Shown here one piece after another: positions 1 to 10,884 of a stretch of DNA of 64,000 nucleotides (position 1 is the stretch's first letter; each line of letters begins with the position of its first letter). The notes under the pieces were generated by a model. That model saw nothing but the letters and a program-made list of their open reading frames with translations, made no database searches and was not told where the DNA came from. The DNA comes from Erythrobacter sp. BLCC-B19. Its GTDB lineage: Bacteria > Pseudomonadota > Alphaproteobacteria > Sphingomonadales > Sphingomonadaceae. The position numbers and the translations under genes are program-made. The stretch lies in NCBI RefSeq assembly GCF_028621955.1, contig NZ_CP117516.1, forward strand, positions 3,122,001 to 3,186,000. The letters run 5' to 3'.

Positions 1-597
1 CCAGGTGGCCATGCCGGGGGCGGCGGGGTTCCAGCGCGGGGCGGCCGAGGGCGCGGCGCGCGCCTGCCAGCGCATCCGGGCCGAGGACAGGTCGGGCGCG
101 GCGTCCAAGCGCACCAGCCACAGCCGCACGCCATGCTTCTCGGCGGTGAGGCTGAGGCGGCGCGAGGCGGTGAAGGACAGCGCCTTGGGGTTGCCCGCAA
201 TCTCGCCGATCACGCAGGCGAGGTCACGGCACTTCAGCCCCTCCTCCAGCGCGAACAGCGCGTCTTCGGGCGTGGCGGCGGCGACATGGATCAACCGGTG
301 GGCGAGATCACGCGGCAGCCCCGCAAGGCAGGGCCGCCCGCCAAGCCGGATCGCCGCACGATCCTGCACCCACAGGATCTGGCGGGTGTCATCGCTCTCC
401 CCCGCCGCGGCAAGGGCGTCCCGCGCCAGCGCCAACGCCAGCCCCGCCCCGCTCGCCTCAGTGGCAGGGGCGAAGATTTCCGAGTGGAACGGCTGCACGT
501 TGAGACCCGGCCGCCAGCGTGGATCCGGTCCGGTGCGGGCCAGAATGCGGGCGGGAGAGGGCTTTGCGGGCGTGAAGGGCATAGGCGAACGACTCAT
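1..597 (-). CDS. imuA: ImuA-like SOS mutagenesis protein, partial (C-terminus beyond window edge)
   Basis: The reading frame runs from ATG at 597 off the left edge, giving about 199 residues. The product resembles the RecA-like ImuA proteins that work with ImuB and DnaE2 in SOS-induced translesion synthesis. The visible part includes segments such as QILWVQDR, DALFALEEGLK and GVRLWLVRLD, which fit the RecA-fold core of this family. The family's usual partners imuB and dnaE2 would lie beyond position 1 and cannot be seen. The call is strengthened by a perfect alphaproteobacterial SOS box touching the start codon. No Shine-Dalgarno sequence precedes the ATG, and the predicted transcription start lies within about two bases of it, so translation may be leaderless. 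An in-frame ATG at 582 is the only nearby alternative and also lacks a ribosome site. Confidence 0.75.
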   Translation of the reverse strand, partial: MSRSPMPFTPAKPSPARILARTGPDPRWRPGLNVQPFHSEIFAPATEASGAGLALALARDALAAAGESDDTRQILWVQDRAAIRLGGRPCLAGLPRDLAHRLIHVAAATPEDALFALEEGLKCRDLACVIGEIAGNPKALSFTASRRLSLTAEKHGVRLWLVRLDAAPDLSSARMRWQARAAPSAAPRWNPAAPGMATW

Positions 598-599
598 AT

Positions 600-614
600 G
601 TTCGCATTATGTTC
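600..614 (-). promoter_or_regulatory. LexA (SOS) box, GTTC-N7-GTTC
   Basis: The + strand reads GTTCGCATTATGTTC, an exact match to the GTTC-N7-GTTC direct repeat bound by alphaproteobacterial LexA. It ends two bases upstream of the imuA-like start codon and overlaps the predicted -10 element, so bound LexA would block RNA polymerase. Confidence 0.9.
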
Positions 615-634
615 CAACATCGGCCCGCTGGCAA
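606..634 (-). promoter_or_regulatory. Predicted sigma-70 promoter of imuA-like gene
   Basis: On the minus strand TTGCCA (629-634) and CATAAT (606-611) are separated by exactly 17 bp. A start six to eight bases downstream of the -10 falls at or just before the ATG at 597, predicting a leaderless or nearly leaderless mRNA. Confidence 0.6.
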
Positions 635-696
635 ATGCAAAGGGCGCGGGAAGCCTATGCTCCCCGCGCCCCATGAAGCGCTGACGCCCGATCCGA

Positions 697-2259
697 TCAG
701 TCGTCGACGACCGGCCCGGGGAACTCGCCCATATCCGGCCCTTCGTCCTGATCCCGTCCGGTCTGCAGGTTCGAGAAATGCATCCCGTAGAAGAAGTAGA
801 TCACCATCCCGAACGCCAGATAGCCGAGGAACAGCAGCAGCACGTGACCCGGCACCGTGGTGATCAGGTAGCCGCAGGACGCAATCCCGAGGATCGGCAA
901 CACCGGGTAGAACGGCACCTTGAACCCGCGCGGCAGATCGGGCGCAGCGCGGCGCAGGTAGATCACCGAGAGACACACGATGGCGAACGCCGCCAGCGTG
1001 CCCACCGAGGTCGCATCGCCCAGCAGGTTGATGTCGAGGAAGCCCGCCGCCAGCGCCGTGATCAGGCCGACCAGCAGGGTGTTGATCCACGGGGTCTGAT
1101 ACTTCGGGTGCACCTTCGAGAAGACGTGCGGCAGCAAACCGTCGCGCGCCATGGTGTAGAAGATGCGGGTCTGGCCATACATCAGCACCAGCACCACCGA
1201 GGTAAGGCCGATGATCGCGCCGATCTTGATGATCTTGGCGAGCCAGCCCCACTGCGGGCCGAAGGCATCGACCACCACCGCCACCGGATCGGGGACGTTC
1301 AAGGTGTTGTAAGGCACCAGCAGCGTCATGATGGCCGCAACCAGCATATAGATCACGGTGCAGACGACCAGCGAACCGATGATGCCGAAGGGCATATCCT
1401 TGGCCGGGTCCTTGGCTTCCTGTCCTGCGGTCGAGACCGCCTCGAAGCCAATATAGGCGAAGAACACGATCGAGGCGGCGCGCATGATCCCGTCGACCCC
1501 GAACTCGCCGTCACCGGTGTTTTCGGGAATGAAAGGTGTCCAGTTGGTCGCGATCAGTTCCGGCAGGTTGCCCAGCACGATCAGCCCGCCGACCACGATG
1601 AAGGCAGCCAGCACGCTGACCTTGATCGCGACGATGATGTTGTTGACCTTGGCGCTTTCCGACACGCCCAAAATCAGCAGCAGCGACAGGGCAATGCAGA
1701 TTGCAAAGGCGGGCAGGTTGAAGATCGTGGTGACCGTCTGGCCATCGACCAGCACCGGCACCCCGTCACGCATCAGCGTGTAGCCTGTGGGGCCGGTCAG
1801 TTGCGGGGGAATGACGACGCCAAAGTCCGCCAACAGGCTGACGACATAACCGCCCCAGCCCACCGCGACCACCGCGGCGGCGATCCCGTATTCGAGCAGC
1901 AGCAGCACGCCCATCGTCCAGGCGACGAATTCGCCCAACGTGGTGTAGCCATAGGTGTAGGCCGAGCCCGACACCGGCAGGGTCGAGGAAAGCTCGGCAT
2001 AGCAAAGCCCGGCAAAGGCGCAGACAATGCCCGCGACGACGAAGCTCAGCAGCACCGCCGGCCCCGCGTGCAGCGCCGCAGCACTGCCGGTGCGCACGAA
2101 AATGCCCGCGCCGATGATGCAACCCACGCCCAAAAGCAGCAGGTTCCACTTGCCGAGCGAACGCTTCAATTCGCTGTTGGCGGTTTCACGCTGCACCTGA
2201 GCGATGGATTTGCGCGCGAACATCCGCTCGACGATGGAGCGGTTGGGTTTGCTTGCCAT
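697..2259 (-). CDS. APC-family amino acid permease (cationic amino acid transporter type)
   Basis: A 520-residue inner-membrane protein with about twelve hydrophobic segments. The N-terminal signature GVGCIIGAGIFVRTG is the substrate-binding first helix of the amino acid-polyamine-organocation superfamily. The segments ELSSTLPVSGSAYTYGY and FFAYIGFEAVSTAGQEAKDP match the cationic amino acid transporter branch, so it probably imports amino acids, with substrate not determinable from sequence. The frame extends six codons further upstream, but ATG at 2259 is preceded by a good ribosome site (AGGGGGAAA) at proper distance, so I start there. It is transcribed divergently from panB. The acidic C-terminus ends at TGA 697. 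Confidence 0.9.
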   Translation of the reverse strand: MASKPNRSIVERMFARKSIAQVQRETANSELKRSLGKWNLLLLGVGCIIGAGIFVRTGSAAALHAGPAVLLSFVVAGIVCAFAGLCYAELSSTLPVSGSAYTYGYTTLGEFVAWTMGVLLLLEYGIAAAVVAVGWGGYVVSLLADFGVVIPPQLTGPTGYTLMRDGVPVLVDGQTVTTIFNLPAFAICIALSLLLILGVSESAKVNNIIVAIKVSVLAAFIVVGGLIVLGNLPELIATNWTPFIPENTGDGEFGVDGIMRAASIVFFAYIGFEAVSTAGQEAKDPAKDMPFGIIGSLVVCTVIYMLVAAIMTLLVPYNTLNVPDPVAVVVDAFGPQWGWLAKIIKIGAIIGLTSVVLVLMYGQTRIFYTMARDGLLPHVFSKVHPKYQTPWINTLLVGLITALAAGFLDINLLGDATSVGTLAAFAIVCLSVIYLRRAAPDLPRGFKVPFYPVLPILGIASCGYLITTVPGHVLLLFLGYLAFGMVIYFFYGMHFSNLQTGRDQDEGPDMGEFPGPVVDD

Positions 2260-2452
2260 TACAATTTCCCCCTGCACGCCTGCGCGGCGCGCGGCTTGAT
2301 CCTGTCAAGAAACATCTGAATTAGGTCTCCCATTGACCGCAGGCAGATCCCCCGCGCGATCGAATGGCGCCAAGCTAGCGGAACAGGCCCGCAACACAAG
2401 CGGCAATCGGCGCTCTTTCCCCCGGGACGCACAGGCGCTAGACCCCCGGGCC

Positions 2453-3325
2453 ATGTCCACGACCTTCCAGCTCGATACGAGCACGAGCCGCGCCAACCCC
2501 ACCCCTGCCCCCATGAAGCGGCTGACCGTGCCCGCGATCCGGGCGCGCAAGACCGATGGTGTGACCGGCGAGCCGCTGGTGATGCTGACCGCCTACACCG
2601 CGCGGCAAGCGCAGATCCTCGATGCCCATTGCGATCTCCTGCTGGTCGGGGATTCGCTCGGTCAGGTGATCTACGGACTGCCTTCGACCGTGCCGGTTAC
2701 CCTCGAGATGATGGCCAATCATGGGGCCGCGGTTGTGCGCGGGTCGTATCATTCGGTGGTGGTCATCGATATGCCTTTCGGCTCCTACGAAGCCTCGCCC
2801 GAGCAGGCCTTCGAGAGCGCAGCCTTCCTGCTCAAGCAGACCGGCGCTGCCGCCGTAAAGCTGGAGGGCGGCGCGGCGATGGCGCCGACCGTCGCTTTCC
2901 TCAACCAGCGCGGCATCCCGGTGATGGGCCATGTCGGGCTTACACCCCAGGCCGTGAACGTCCTTGGCGGCTATGGCGCGCGGGGCCGCTCGGATGCCGA
3001 AGCGGAAAAGATCGTCTCTGATGCCGAAGCGCTCGATGATGCGGGTGCCTTTGCCATCGTCATTGAAGGCGTGCTCGAACCCATCGCGATTACCGCAACC
3101 AAAGCCGTCACCTGCCCCACCATCGGCATCGGTGCCTCGGCGGCGTGCGACGGTCAGGTGCTCGTCACCGAGGATATGCTGGGGATGTTTGAACGCGTGC
3201 CCCGCTTCGTCAAACGCTACGAGGATATTGCCGGTGTCATCGACCGCACCGTGGCGCGTTATGCCGAGGAAGTGCGCGCCCGCAGCTTCCCGACGCCTGA
3301 CCAGACCTACCAGCCCAAGGCCTAG
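2453..3325 (+). CDS. panB: 3-methyl-2-oxobutanoate hydroxymethyltransferase
   Basis: A 290-residue cytoplasmic enzyme. It transfers a hydroxymethyl group from 5,10-methylene-tetrahydrofolate to 3-methyl-2-oxobutanoate to give ketopantoate, the first committed step of pantothenate and coenzyme A synthesis. Recognisable family blocks are VMLTAYTARQAQILD, LLVGDSLGQVIYG (metal-binding Asp), AAAVKLEGG, GHVGLTPQ and TIGIGAS. The (beta/alpha)8 fold length is normal for PanB. Start ATG 2453 keeps a short Thr/Ser-rich N-terminal extension; an in-frame ATG lies at 2513, just before the conserved core. panC and panD are not in the window. The last codons overlap the convergent transporter gene through a shared CTAG. 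Confidence 0.97.
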   Translation: MSTTFQLDTSTSRANPTPAPMKRLTVPAIRARKTDGVTGEPLVMLTAYTARQAQILDAHCDLLLVGDSLGQVIYGLPSTVPVTLEMMANHGAAVVRGSYHSVVVIDMPFGSYEASPEQAFESAAFLLKQTGAAAVKLEGGAAMAPTVAFLNQRGIPVMGHVGLTPQAVNVLGGYGARGRSDAEAEKIVSDAEALDDAGAFAIVIEGVLEPIAITATKAVTCPTIGIGASAACDGQVLVTEDMLGMFERVPRFVKRYEDIAGVIDRTVARYAEEVRARSFPTPDQTYQPKA

Positions 3326-4299
3326 GTGCCCCGCGCCAACCGCATCGCCAGCGGCGCGGCCAGCACCAGCTGGGCGAGGTGATAGAGCAGCAGCGGCGCA
3401 ATCACGAAGCCGGCACTCGCGGGCGGAAACAGGATCGCGGCGAGCGGTGCGCCGATGGCGACGCTCTTTTGCGATCCGGCAAAGAGGAAAGCGATCCGGT
3501 CAGCGCGGGCAAGACGCATCGCCCCTGCCGTGCCCCACGCCGCTGCCAGCGCGGCGCCGAGCATCGCCAGCACCAGCACGCCAATCATCGCCCAGTCCAT
3601 CAGAGTGAACATCGCGCCCAGCCCCTGCTCAACCGCCCCCGAAAAGGCGACATAGACCGCAATCCCGATCACGGCCCGGTCAAGCCAGGCGGCGGTGGCC
3701 TTGTGCGCGATCAGCTTGTCGATGAAGCGATCCTGCACCGCCTGCCCGATGGCGAAGGGCAGGACGAGGATCAGGAAAATCCGGCCTATCGCCTCGCCGC
3801 CGATGTCTCCGGCCGCGCCTCCGCCCACGAAAGCGAACAGCGGCCCGCTCACCAGCACCCCGGCAATATTGATCAGCGCCGCGCCCACCACCGACAGCGC
3901 GACATTGCCGTTGGCAAGGCTGGTGTAGGATGTTGCCGATTGCACGGTCGAAGGCAGGCAGCCGAGATAGAGGAAACCCAGCGCGACCAAGGGCGGCAGG
4001 AGGTTGTCCGCAAGGCGCGCAAAGCCGAGGCCGAGGAGCACCATTGCCCCAAAGACGAACAGCATCAGCGGGCCAAAGTAACGCCAGTTTGCCAGGCCGC
4101 GCGCGATTTCGCTGCGCCGGATCCGCATCCCGTTGACGAGGAACAAGACGAATATCCCGGCATTCGAGACCATCGTGGCCGCCGCGCGCGCCTCGCCCGC
4201 AGCGGGAACCAGCAGGGCGAGTGCCGTGGCGATCAGCAGCACCGCGATCATGGGGTCGGTGAGGAACGGAGGGCGCGGGGCTGCGGAGGAATTGGACAT
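3322..4299 (-). CDS. Bile acid:sodium symporter-like (SBF-like, SLC10A7 type) transporter
   Basis: A 325-residue membrane protein with around ten hydrophobic helices. The segment GCLPSTVQSATSYTSLANGN is characteristic of the SBF-like branch related to SLC10A7 rather than classic bile acid transporters. A second crossover segment, FLFAGSQKSVAIGAPLA, matches the GSQKS motif of the same family. Substrate is unknown. I start at ATG 4299, preceded by CAGGGGCAAG. An open frame extends upstream into the TPR gene but lacks family similarity. It lies 46 bp downstream of the TPR lipoprotein gene on the same strand, so it could be read through from the XrtA cluster, although nothing links the function. 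Confidence 0.88.
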   Translation of the reverse strand: MSNSSAAPRPPFLTDPMIAVLLIATALALLVPAAGEARAAATMVSNAGIFVLFLVNGMRIRRSEIARGLANWRYFGPLMLFVFGAMVLLGLGFARLADNLLPPLVALGFLYLGCLPSTVQSATSYTSLANGNVALSVVGAALINIAGVLVSGPLFAFVGGGAAGDIGGEAIGRIFLILVLPFAIGQAVQDRFIDKLIAHKATAAWLDRAVIGIAVYVAFSGAVEQGLGAMFTLMDWAMIGVLVLAMLGAALAAAWGTAGAMRLARADRIAFLFAGSQKSVAIGAPLAAILFPPASAGFVIAPLLLYHLAQLVLAAPLAMRLARGT

Positions 4300-4345
4300 C
4301 GGCTTGCCCCTGCCCTGCTGCACACGGCTTGTCGAGAGCGGGCGC

Positions 4346-5819
4346 TTACCGCCCGGCCAGCGTGCGCGGGTGCACCTCGGCGAGCAGCGCGGCAAAGCGG
4401 CGCGCGTCGGCCTGCTGCCCTAGCGCCTCGGCGGCGCGCAGGCGCAGGCCTAGCAGCGCCGGATCGTGCCCTGCGCCAAGCCCGATGGCGTGATCGAGCA
4501 GCGCGGCCACTCGCGCCCAGTCTCCGGCTTGCGCAAGGCGCTGGGCCAGTTCCATGAGCGCGCTGGGTGTCTGGGTCTCGCCTGCGACTTGCCGGATCAG
4601 CAGCAGATCGGCAGCCTCTGCATTGCCCGCCGAGCGATAGGCCGCAATCGTGCGGCGGGCGAGCGGCCAGGGGCGGCGCGCTTCCGATGCGAGGCCATAG
4701 GCGGCGAGTGCTGCGGGCCGGTCGCCTGCGCCCAGCAGGGCATCGGCAGCAAGGCTGGCAACGTCGGCTGAAGCGGGAAAGCGCTGGCGCAGCGCATCGG
4801 CCTGAGCGCGCGCGGCGGCGCCCTTGCCTGCCAGCAGCGCGGCGCGCAATTCGGCAGTGGGCGGCGGCAGGCCATCGCGAACCGCCAACCGCGCCGCGAT
4901 GCCACCCATCGGGCCATAAGCGCGCGCCAGCAGCGGCGCGGCGGCGGCGCGGTCGCCGCGTGCCTCATGCGCGCGGGCGACCAGCATCACGAGATAGGGC
5001 GATGCCTCGGGCAGCATCGCCTCGGCGCCGAAGCGCTGGATGACGTCATTGTGGCGTCCCCCCGCCAGCATGGCCCGAGCCAGCAGTTCACGCGCACGGG
5101 CATTGGCTGGCTGGCGCGCCACCAGAGCTTCAAGCGTGGCTGCCGCGCTGTCGGCATTGCCTTCCTCGAGGCTGATGAGCGCGTCGAGCAGCAGGGCCGC
5201 GGGCACTTCGCGTGCCGCCATGCCGCTTCGGGTGAGCAGGCTGCGCGCCAGACCATATTCACCCCCGCGCGCGGCCAGCACAGCCTGAAGCCACGGCACG
5301 CGGGCATCATCAGGCGCGACCTCGGCGAGCGCGCGGACGACCTTGAGCATCGCGCCGGCCTGTCCGGCATCGCCGAGGGTTGCGGCGTAATCGGCCAGAA
5401 TATCCGGATTGTCCGGCGCGGCCTTGCGTGCGGCCTCGAACCATCGCAGCGCGTCGGCTGCGCCGTGTGCATCGCGCACCATCAGCGCACGCAGATGCAG
5501 GGCGGGCGCATGATCGGGGCCAAAGGCAAGCGCGCGGTCGGCGGCCTCCAGCGCCGTCAGATGCTCGCCGCCGCGCAGCCGCAGCCGGGCGATGGCCACC
5601 CACAGGTCGGGGCTTTCGGGCGCAAGACTGCGCGCCTCGTCAAGCAGCCGCGCGGCATCGGGCAAGGCACCGCGCCCCATCGCGGCGTCAGCCTCCCTCA
5701 GCAGGCGTGCGACCCCCGCTCCGCCAGCGACCATGCGCCCGGCGTCCGGAGCATCCTCTCCGCCCCAGCAGCCCGAAACGCCCAGCATCAGCACCACCGC
5801 GCCAAGCGCCGGCAGGAGG

Positions 5820-5836
<17 letters not shown>
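4346..5836 (-). CDS. Tetratricopeptide-repeat lipoprotein of the XrtA/PEP-CTERM cluster
   Basis: A 496-residue protein that is almost entirely Ala-rich helical repeats of TPR type. It begins with a lipoprotein signal peptide (LPALGAVVLMLGVSGC), whose lipobox cysteine is followed by Trp-Gly-Gly, consistent with outer-membrane sorting. The start ATG overlaps the end of prsR by 17 bases, so the genes are translationally coupled. A TPR lipoprotein (PrsT type) is a standard member of XrtA exopolysaccharide loci. This one is much shorter than the roughly 900-residue family described for PrsT, so I leave the symbol empty. The role is probably assembly or export scaffolding in the periplasm, inferred from context. 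Confidence 0.85.
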
Positions 5837-7186
<1,350 letters not shown>

Positions 7187-7187
<1 letters not shown>

Positions 7188-9313
7188 CACGCAACCTCTT
7201 CAATATCAATGGCATCACCCGCCTCGAAGGCAGCGAGCCGCACGGCTTCGGCGAGCGGCAAAACGACGGAGAAGCGCGTTCCAAGGCCAACGCGGCTTTC
7301 CACCGCGATGCGCCCACCCATCGCTTTCACCAGTTCGCGCGCTTCGAAGGCACCGATCCCGAAACCGCCCGGCTTGGACGAGATGAACGGTTTGAACAGC
7401 CCACTGCGCACGAATTCAGGGCTCATGCCTGCACCTGAATCGACCACATCAATCGCGCCGTGCAGGCCTTCGGTGGTGACATCGAGGAACACCGGCATAT
7501 CCGGCGCGCTTACGTCGATCGCGTTCTGGACGAGGTGGATCAGCGCCTGTTCCAGCGCTTCGCGGTTGCCGGACACCTCGACCGGCACCTCGCGGGTCAG
7601 GGCGACCGGATGCACACCCTTGAACCGCTCGGCAATCCCGCGCGCAAGCTCGACGAGCTCGATCGGCCCCATCGCATTGACGTGGCCCGATCCATAGCGG
7701 CCCAACCGTGCCAGAAGCGCCGAAAGCTTGTCGGCCGAATTGCGCAAGGTGACCAGCATATCGGCGCGAAAAGCCGGGTTGTCGGCGTGCTTTTCGGCAT
7801 TGGCGGCAAGAAGCGAGAGCTGGCTGACCAGATTCTTGATGTCGTGCATCACGAAGGCCATGCGCCGGTTGAATTCATCAAACCGGCTTGCATCCATCAG
7901 CGCCTGCTGACCGGTCTGCTCTGCCAGATAGCTCGCCAATTGCTGCCCGGCGACGCGCAGGAGATCGAAGTCCTCCCAATCGAGCTGGCGCGGATTGCGC
8001 GGGCGGGCAAGGACAACCACGCCGACCAGGCGGTCGAAATGGATCAGCGGCACCAGCGCCCAGGCATCCTCGGCTTCCATCAGCCAGGCCGGCACATGAC
8101 TTGCCTCGCCATGATGCGACGTCCCGGCGCGTGCCTCATCGAGCGCAAGGACGAGGCTATGCTGTTCGAGCAGGCCCGACAGCGCGAATTCGCCGGCGAC
8201 GGCCGGAACAGCGATGGTCTGCCAGTTCCAGCGCGCGGTCAGCTCCAGCTGCGCTTCTTCATTGGGCGTGAGCAGCAGGCCTGCGGGGCTTTCGGTGATG
8301 TCGGCGAGCGCCTTGACGGCGCGTTCTTCGAGGCTGGCGCTGCCCGGGCCGCTCCGCCCGATCGTGCGGGTAAAGCGCAGCCATTCCTCGCGGTAGTCAT
8401 AACGGTGCTGGAACAGGTGCTTGGTCGCGGTCACCCGAACCCACCCGCGCAGTCGGCGCGAAGGCAAGGCAACCGCCGCTGTCAGCACCGCGATCACCAC
8501 AAATACCGCCTGACTGGCGCGCGCCATGTCGCCGCCGATCAGCGCCAGCGATTTCGTCACCAGCACCATCGCCGTCAGGTAGCCACCGATCAGCAGCAGC
8601 GAGAGCGTGCGGAACGTCACCGCGCGCGACGGACTGAACTGCACGCGTGGCCCGGCCGCATTGAGGCCGAGCGCGAACAGCACAGCCATGATCCCGGCAA
8701 ACAGCCCGCGCAGGTCGCCAAGGACACGCGGCATCGCACCGCCGAGATAGGCAAGCGTGTGCAGGTTGAGATCAAATGCGAAGATCCCTGCCAGCGCTAT
8801 CCCCGTCCACCGCAGCGCCGGACGCAGCGCCACTGCTGCCCCGGCGTAGAGGTTGTGCAGCAGCATCAGCGCACCGATCGACACCAGCATATCGATCATC
8901 ACCCGCGCTTCGAAGACGGCGCGCCCGACCAGCGGCTCGCTGCCCATACGATGCCCCACCAGCAGCACCACGGGGTGCAGCAGCTGCACCAGAACCAGCG
9001 CAATGATCACCGGGCGCACTGGTTTCAGGCTGGCCGCGCGGCCATCGGCGGCGAACAGGCAGAAGATCGTCGCCAGCAGCGCAAGATTGCGACCCATCGC
9101 CGCGATCACGGCGGCATAATGGTCCGGCCCCAATCCGGCCGACAGCGCGCACCACAAGGCACTCAGCGCCGCAGCCCCCATCAGCCCGGCTCGGTCAGGC
9201 CGTGCCCGCTCGCCATAGCGCCACAGCCAGGCAAAGGCGCCAAGGCTCAGCACCGCGCCCGCCAGCCACACCAGCGCGCCCGCCAACGGCGCAAGGCCGC
9301 CCAGCCAGATCAC
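7187..9313 (-). CDS. prsK: XrtA/PEP-CTERM system histidine kinase
   Basis: A 708-residue membrane sensor kinase. The first 280 or so residues form about eight transmembrane helices, followed by a GAF-like domain and the kinase core. Phosphoacceptor His is in FVMHDIKNLVSQ; the N box is HLVQNAIDVS; ATP-lid glycines appear in DSGAGMSPEF and GGFGIGAFEAREL. This architecture is that of PrsK (TIGR02916), partner of PrsR. I start at GTG 9313 because GGAGGG lies six bases upstream and the GTGA overlaps the stop of the glycosyltransferase gene by four bases; a GTG six codons earlier has no such site. The signal sensed is unknown. Confidence 0.94.
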
Positions 9314-10695
9314 CGCGCGCCCTCCGGCCACAGGATCACCCGCAAGGTCTGGAGCAGGATCACCAGATCGAGGAAGGGGGTGTAGTTCTTGGCGTAGTAG
9401 AGATCATATTCGAGCTTGCAGCGGCTATCCTCGACCGACGCGCCGTAGGGATAGTTGATCTGCGCCCAGCCCGTGATCCCCGGCTTCACCATGTGCCGCT
9501 CGCCATAGAAGGGGATTTCCTCCTCGAGGCTTTCGACGAAGGTCGGGACTTCGGGGCGCGGCCCGACGAAGCTCATTTCGCCCTTCAAGACGCTCCAGGT
9601 CTGGGGCAGTTCGTCGATCCGCACCTTGCGGATGAAGCGCCCGAGGCGGGTGATGCGTGGATCGTTTTCCTCCGCCCACTTGGCCCCGTCCTTTTCGGCA
9701 TCGGTGCGCATCGAGCGCAGCTTGATGAGGGTGAAGGTCTCGCCATAAAGGCCGACCCGCTTCTGCCGGAAGAATGCCGGCCCCTTGCTGTCGAGCTTTA
9801 CCAGCGCGGCAAACAGCACGATCACCGGCAGGGTCAGGCTGAGCAGGATCAGGCTCGCGGTGATATCGAAGATGCGCTTGACCGCGCTTGAGAACATCCG
9901 GCTGCTGGAAAAGCCGTCGGAAAAGATCAGCCAGCTTGGATTGATCGTCTCCAGATCGACGCGCCCCGTCTCGCGCTCGATGAAGCTGGAGAAATCATTG
10001 ACGTGGACGCCCTTGGTCTTGATCCGCAGCAGGTCTTTCAAGGGAAGCGCGTTGCGGCGCTCCTGCAGCGCGAGCACCACTTCGGACACGCCGAGATTTT
10101 CGACGAAACGGCCCAGATCATGGATCGCAGCGCGCGGGATGGCCTCTTCGACGACGCGGTTGTCCTCGCTCATGGCGATATAGGCGACGATGGCGAAACC
10201 GGTCTCGGGCTTTTCGCCCAATTCGCGCAGACGCTGCGCCCGCGGCCCGGCGCCCAGCACCATGACACGGCGGCGAAAGGCCGAGGAGCCGAGAAAGGAA
10301 TTGAGCAGCAGCCGGTCAGCCACCAGCACCAGGATCGCCAAGCCCATGGTGTAAAGCAGGGTCGATCGCCAGAATATGTCGCTCGGGAAGATGAAGTCGA
10401 TCACCGCCAGCGCGATGATCCCGAGGCTGATCGCCACCAGCACGCGCGCGCCTGCAAAGCGCAGGGATCTGAGCGCGTTAGGGCCGTAAACCCCGACCGC
10501 AATCATCGCCAGCCAGATCACCGATGCCGTGCCGAACAGCGCCAGACCGCGATCATCGAGCGCCCCGACATTCATGCCGATCTGATGCGCACGCCATTGC
10601 CACGCGACCTCGCTCGCCAACACCAGCAAGCCAAGATCGAGCAGGCCGAGCAGCAGCACGGCGTGCGGGATATAGTGCTTGAACAGGCGGATCAT
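9310..10695 (-). CDS. XrtA/PEP-CTERM system undecaprenyl-phosphate sugar transferase
   Basis: A 461-residue polyprenyl glycosylphosphotransferase (TIGR03013 family). N-terminal membrane helices and a nucleotide-binding-like region (VMVLGAGPRAQRL) precede the C-terminal bacterial sugar transferase domain. That domain has KRIFDITASLILL, KLDSKGPAFFRQKRVG, FTLIKLRSM, RIDELPQ, GEMSFVGPRPEVP and GITGWAQINYPYG. It should load the first sugar-phosphate onto undecaprenyl phosphate at the inner membrane to start exopolysaccharide assembly. It is the first gene of a four-gene run (glycosyltransferase, prsK, prsR, TPR) linked by short overlaps. Other XrtA-locus genes, including the exosortase itself, are not in this window. 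Confidence 0.93.
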   Translation of the reverse strand: MIRLFKHYIPHAVLLLGLLDLGLLVLASEVAWQWRAHQIGMNVGALDDRGLALFGTASVIWLAMIAVGVYGPNALRSLRFAGARVLVAISLGIIALAVIDFIFPSDIFWRSTLLYTMGLAILVLVADRLLLNSFLGSSAFRRRVMVLGAGPRAQRLRELGEKPETGFAIVAYIAMSEDNRVVEEAIPRAAIHDLGRFVENLGVSEVVLALQERRNALPLKDLLRIKTKGVHVNDFSSFIERETGRVDLETINPSWLIFSDGFSSSRMFSSAVKRIFDITASLILLSLTLPVIVLFAALVKLDSKGPAFFRQKRVGLYGETFTLIKLRSMRTDAEKDGAKWAEENDPRITRLGRFIRKVRIDELPQTWSVLKGEMSFVGPRPEVPTFVESLEEEIPFYGERHMVKPGITGWAQINYPYGASVEDSRCKLEYDLYYAKNYTPFLDLVILLQTLRVILWPEGAR

Positions 10696-10884
10696 GGTGG
10701 GGGCAGGCCTCTTGCGCGTTGCCCTCCCTTCTAGGCGCGAGACCTTAAGTGTCGGTAAACTTTACACCCCTTTGAAACGGCGATTTTGAGCGTCTTTCGA
10801 GGGTTAACGCGGCCGCAAGGCTGGTCTCCTCCCGCCATTGTGGCACAAGGTCTTCAGGCGGGCATACGGGAGGGAGGCAGGCCA

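Noticed and set aside
2295..2309. CTTGA-TCCTG-TCAAG inverted repeat between the permease gene and panB
   Set aside because: Arms are only five bases and no regulator or matching site is nearby; chance occurrence is likely.
10740..10760. TTAAGTGTCGGTAAA, a near match to a CtrA site upstream of the PEP-CTERM glycosyltransferase
   Set aside because: The second half is TAAA instead of TTAA, so it is below the standard used for the site at 49308.
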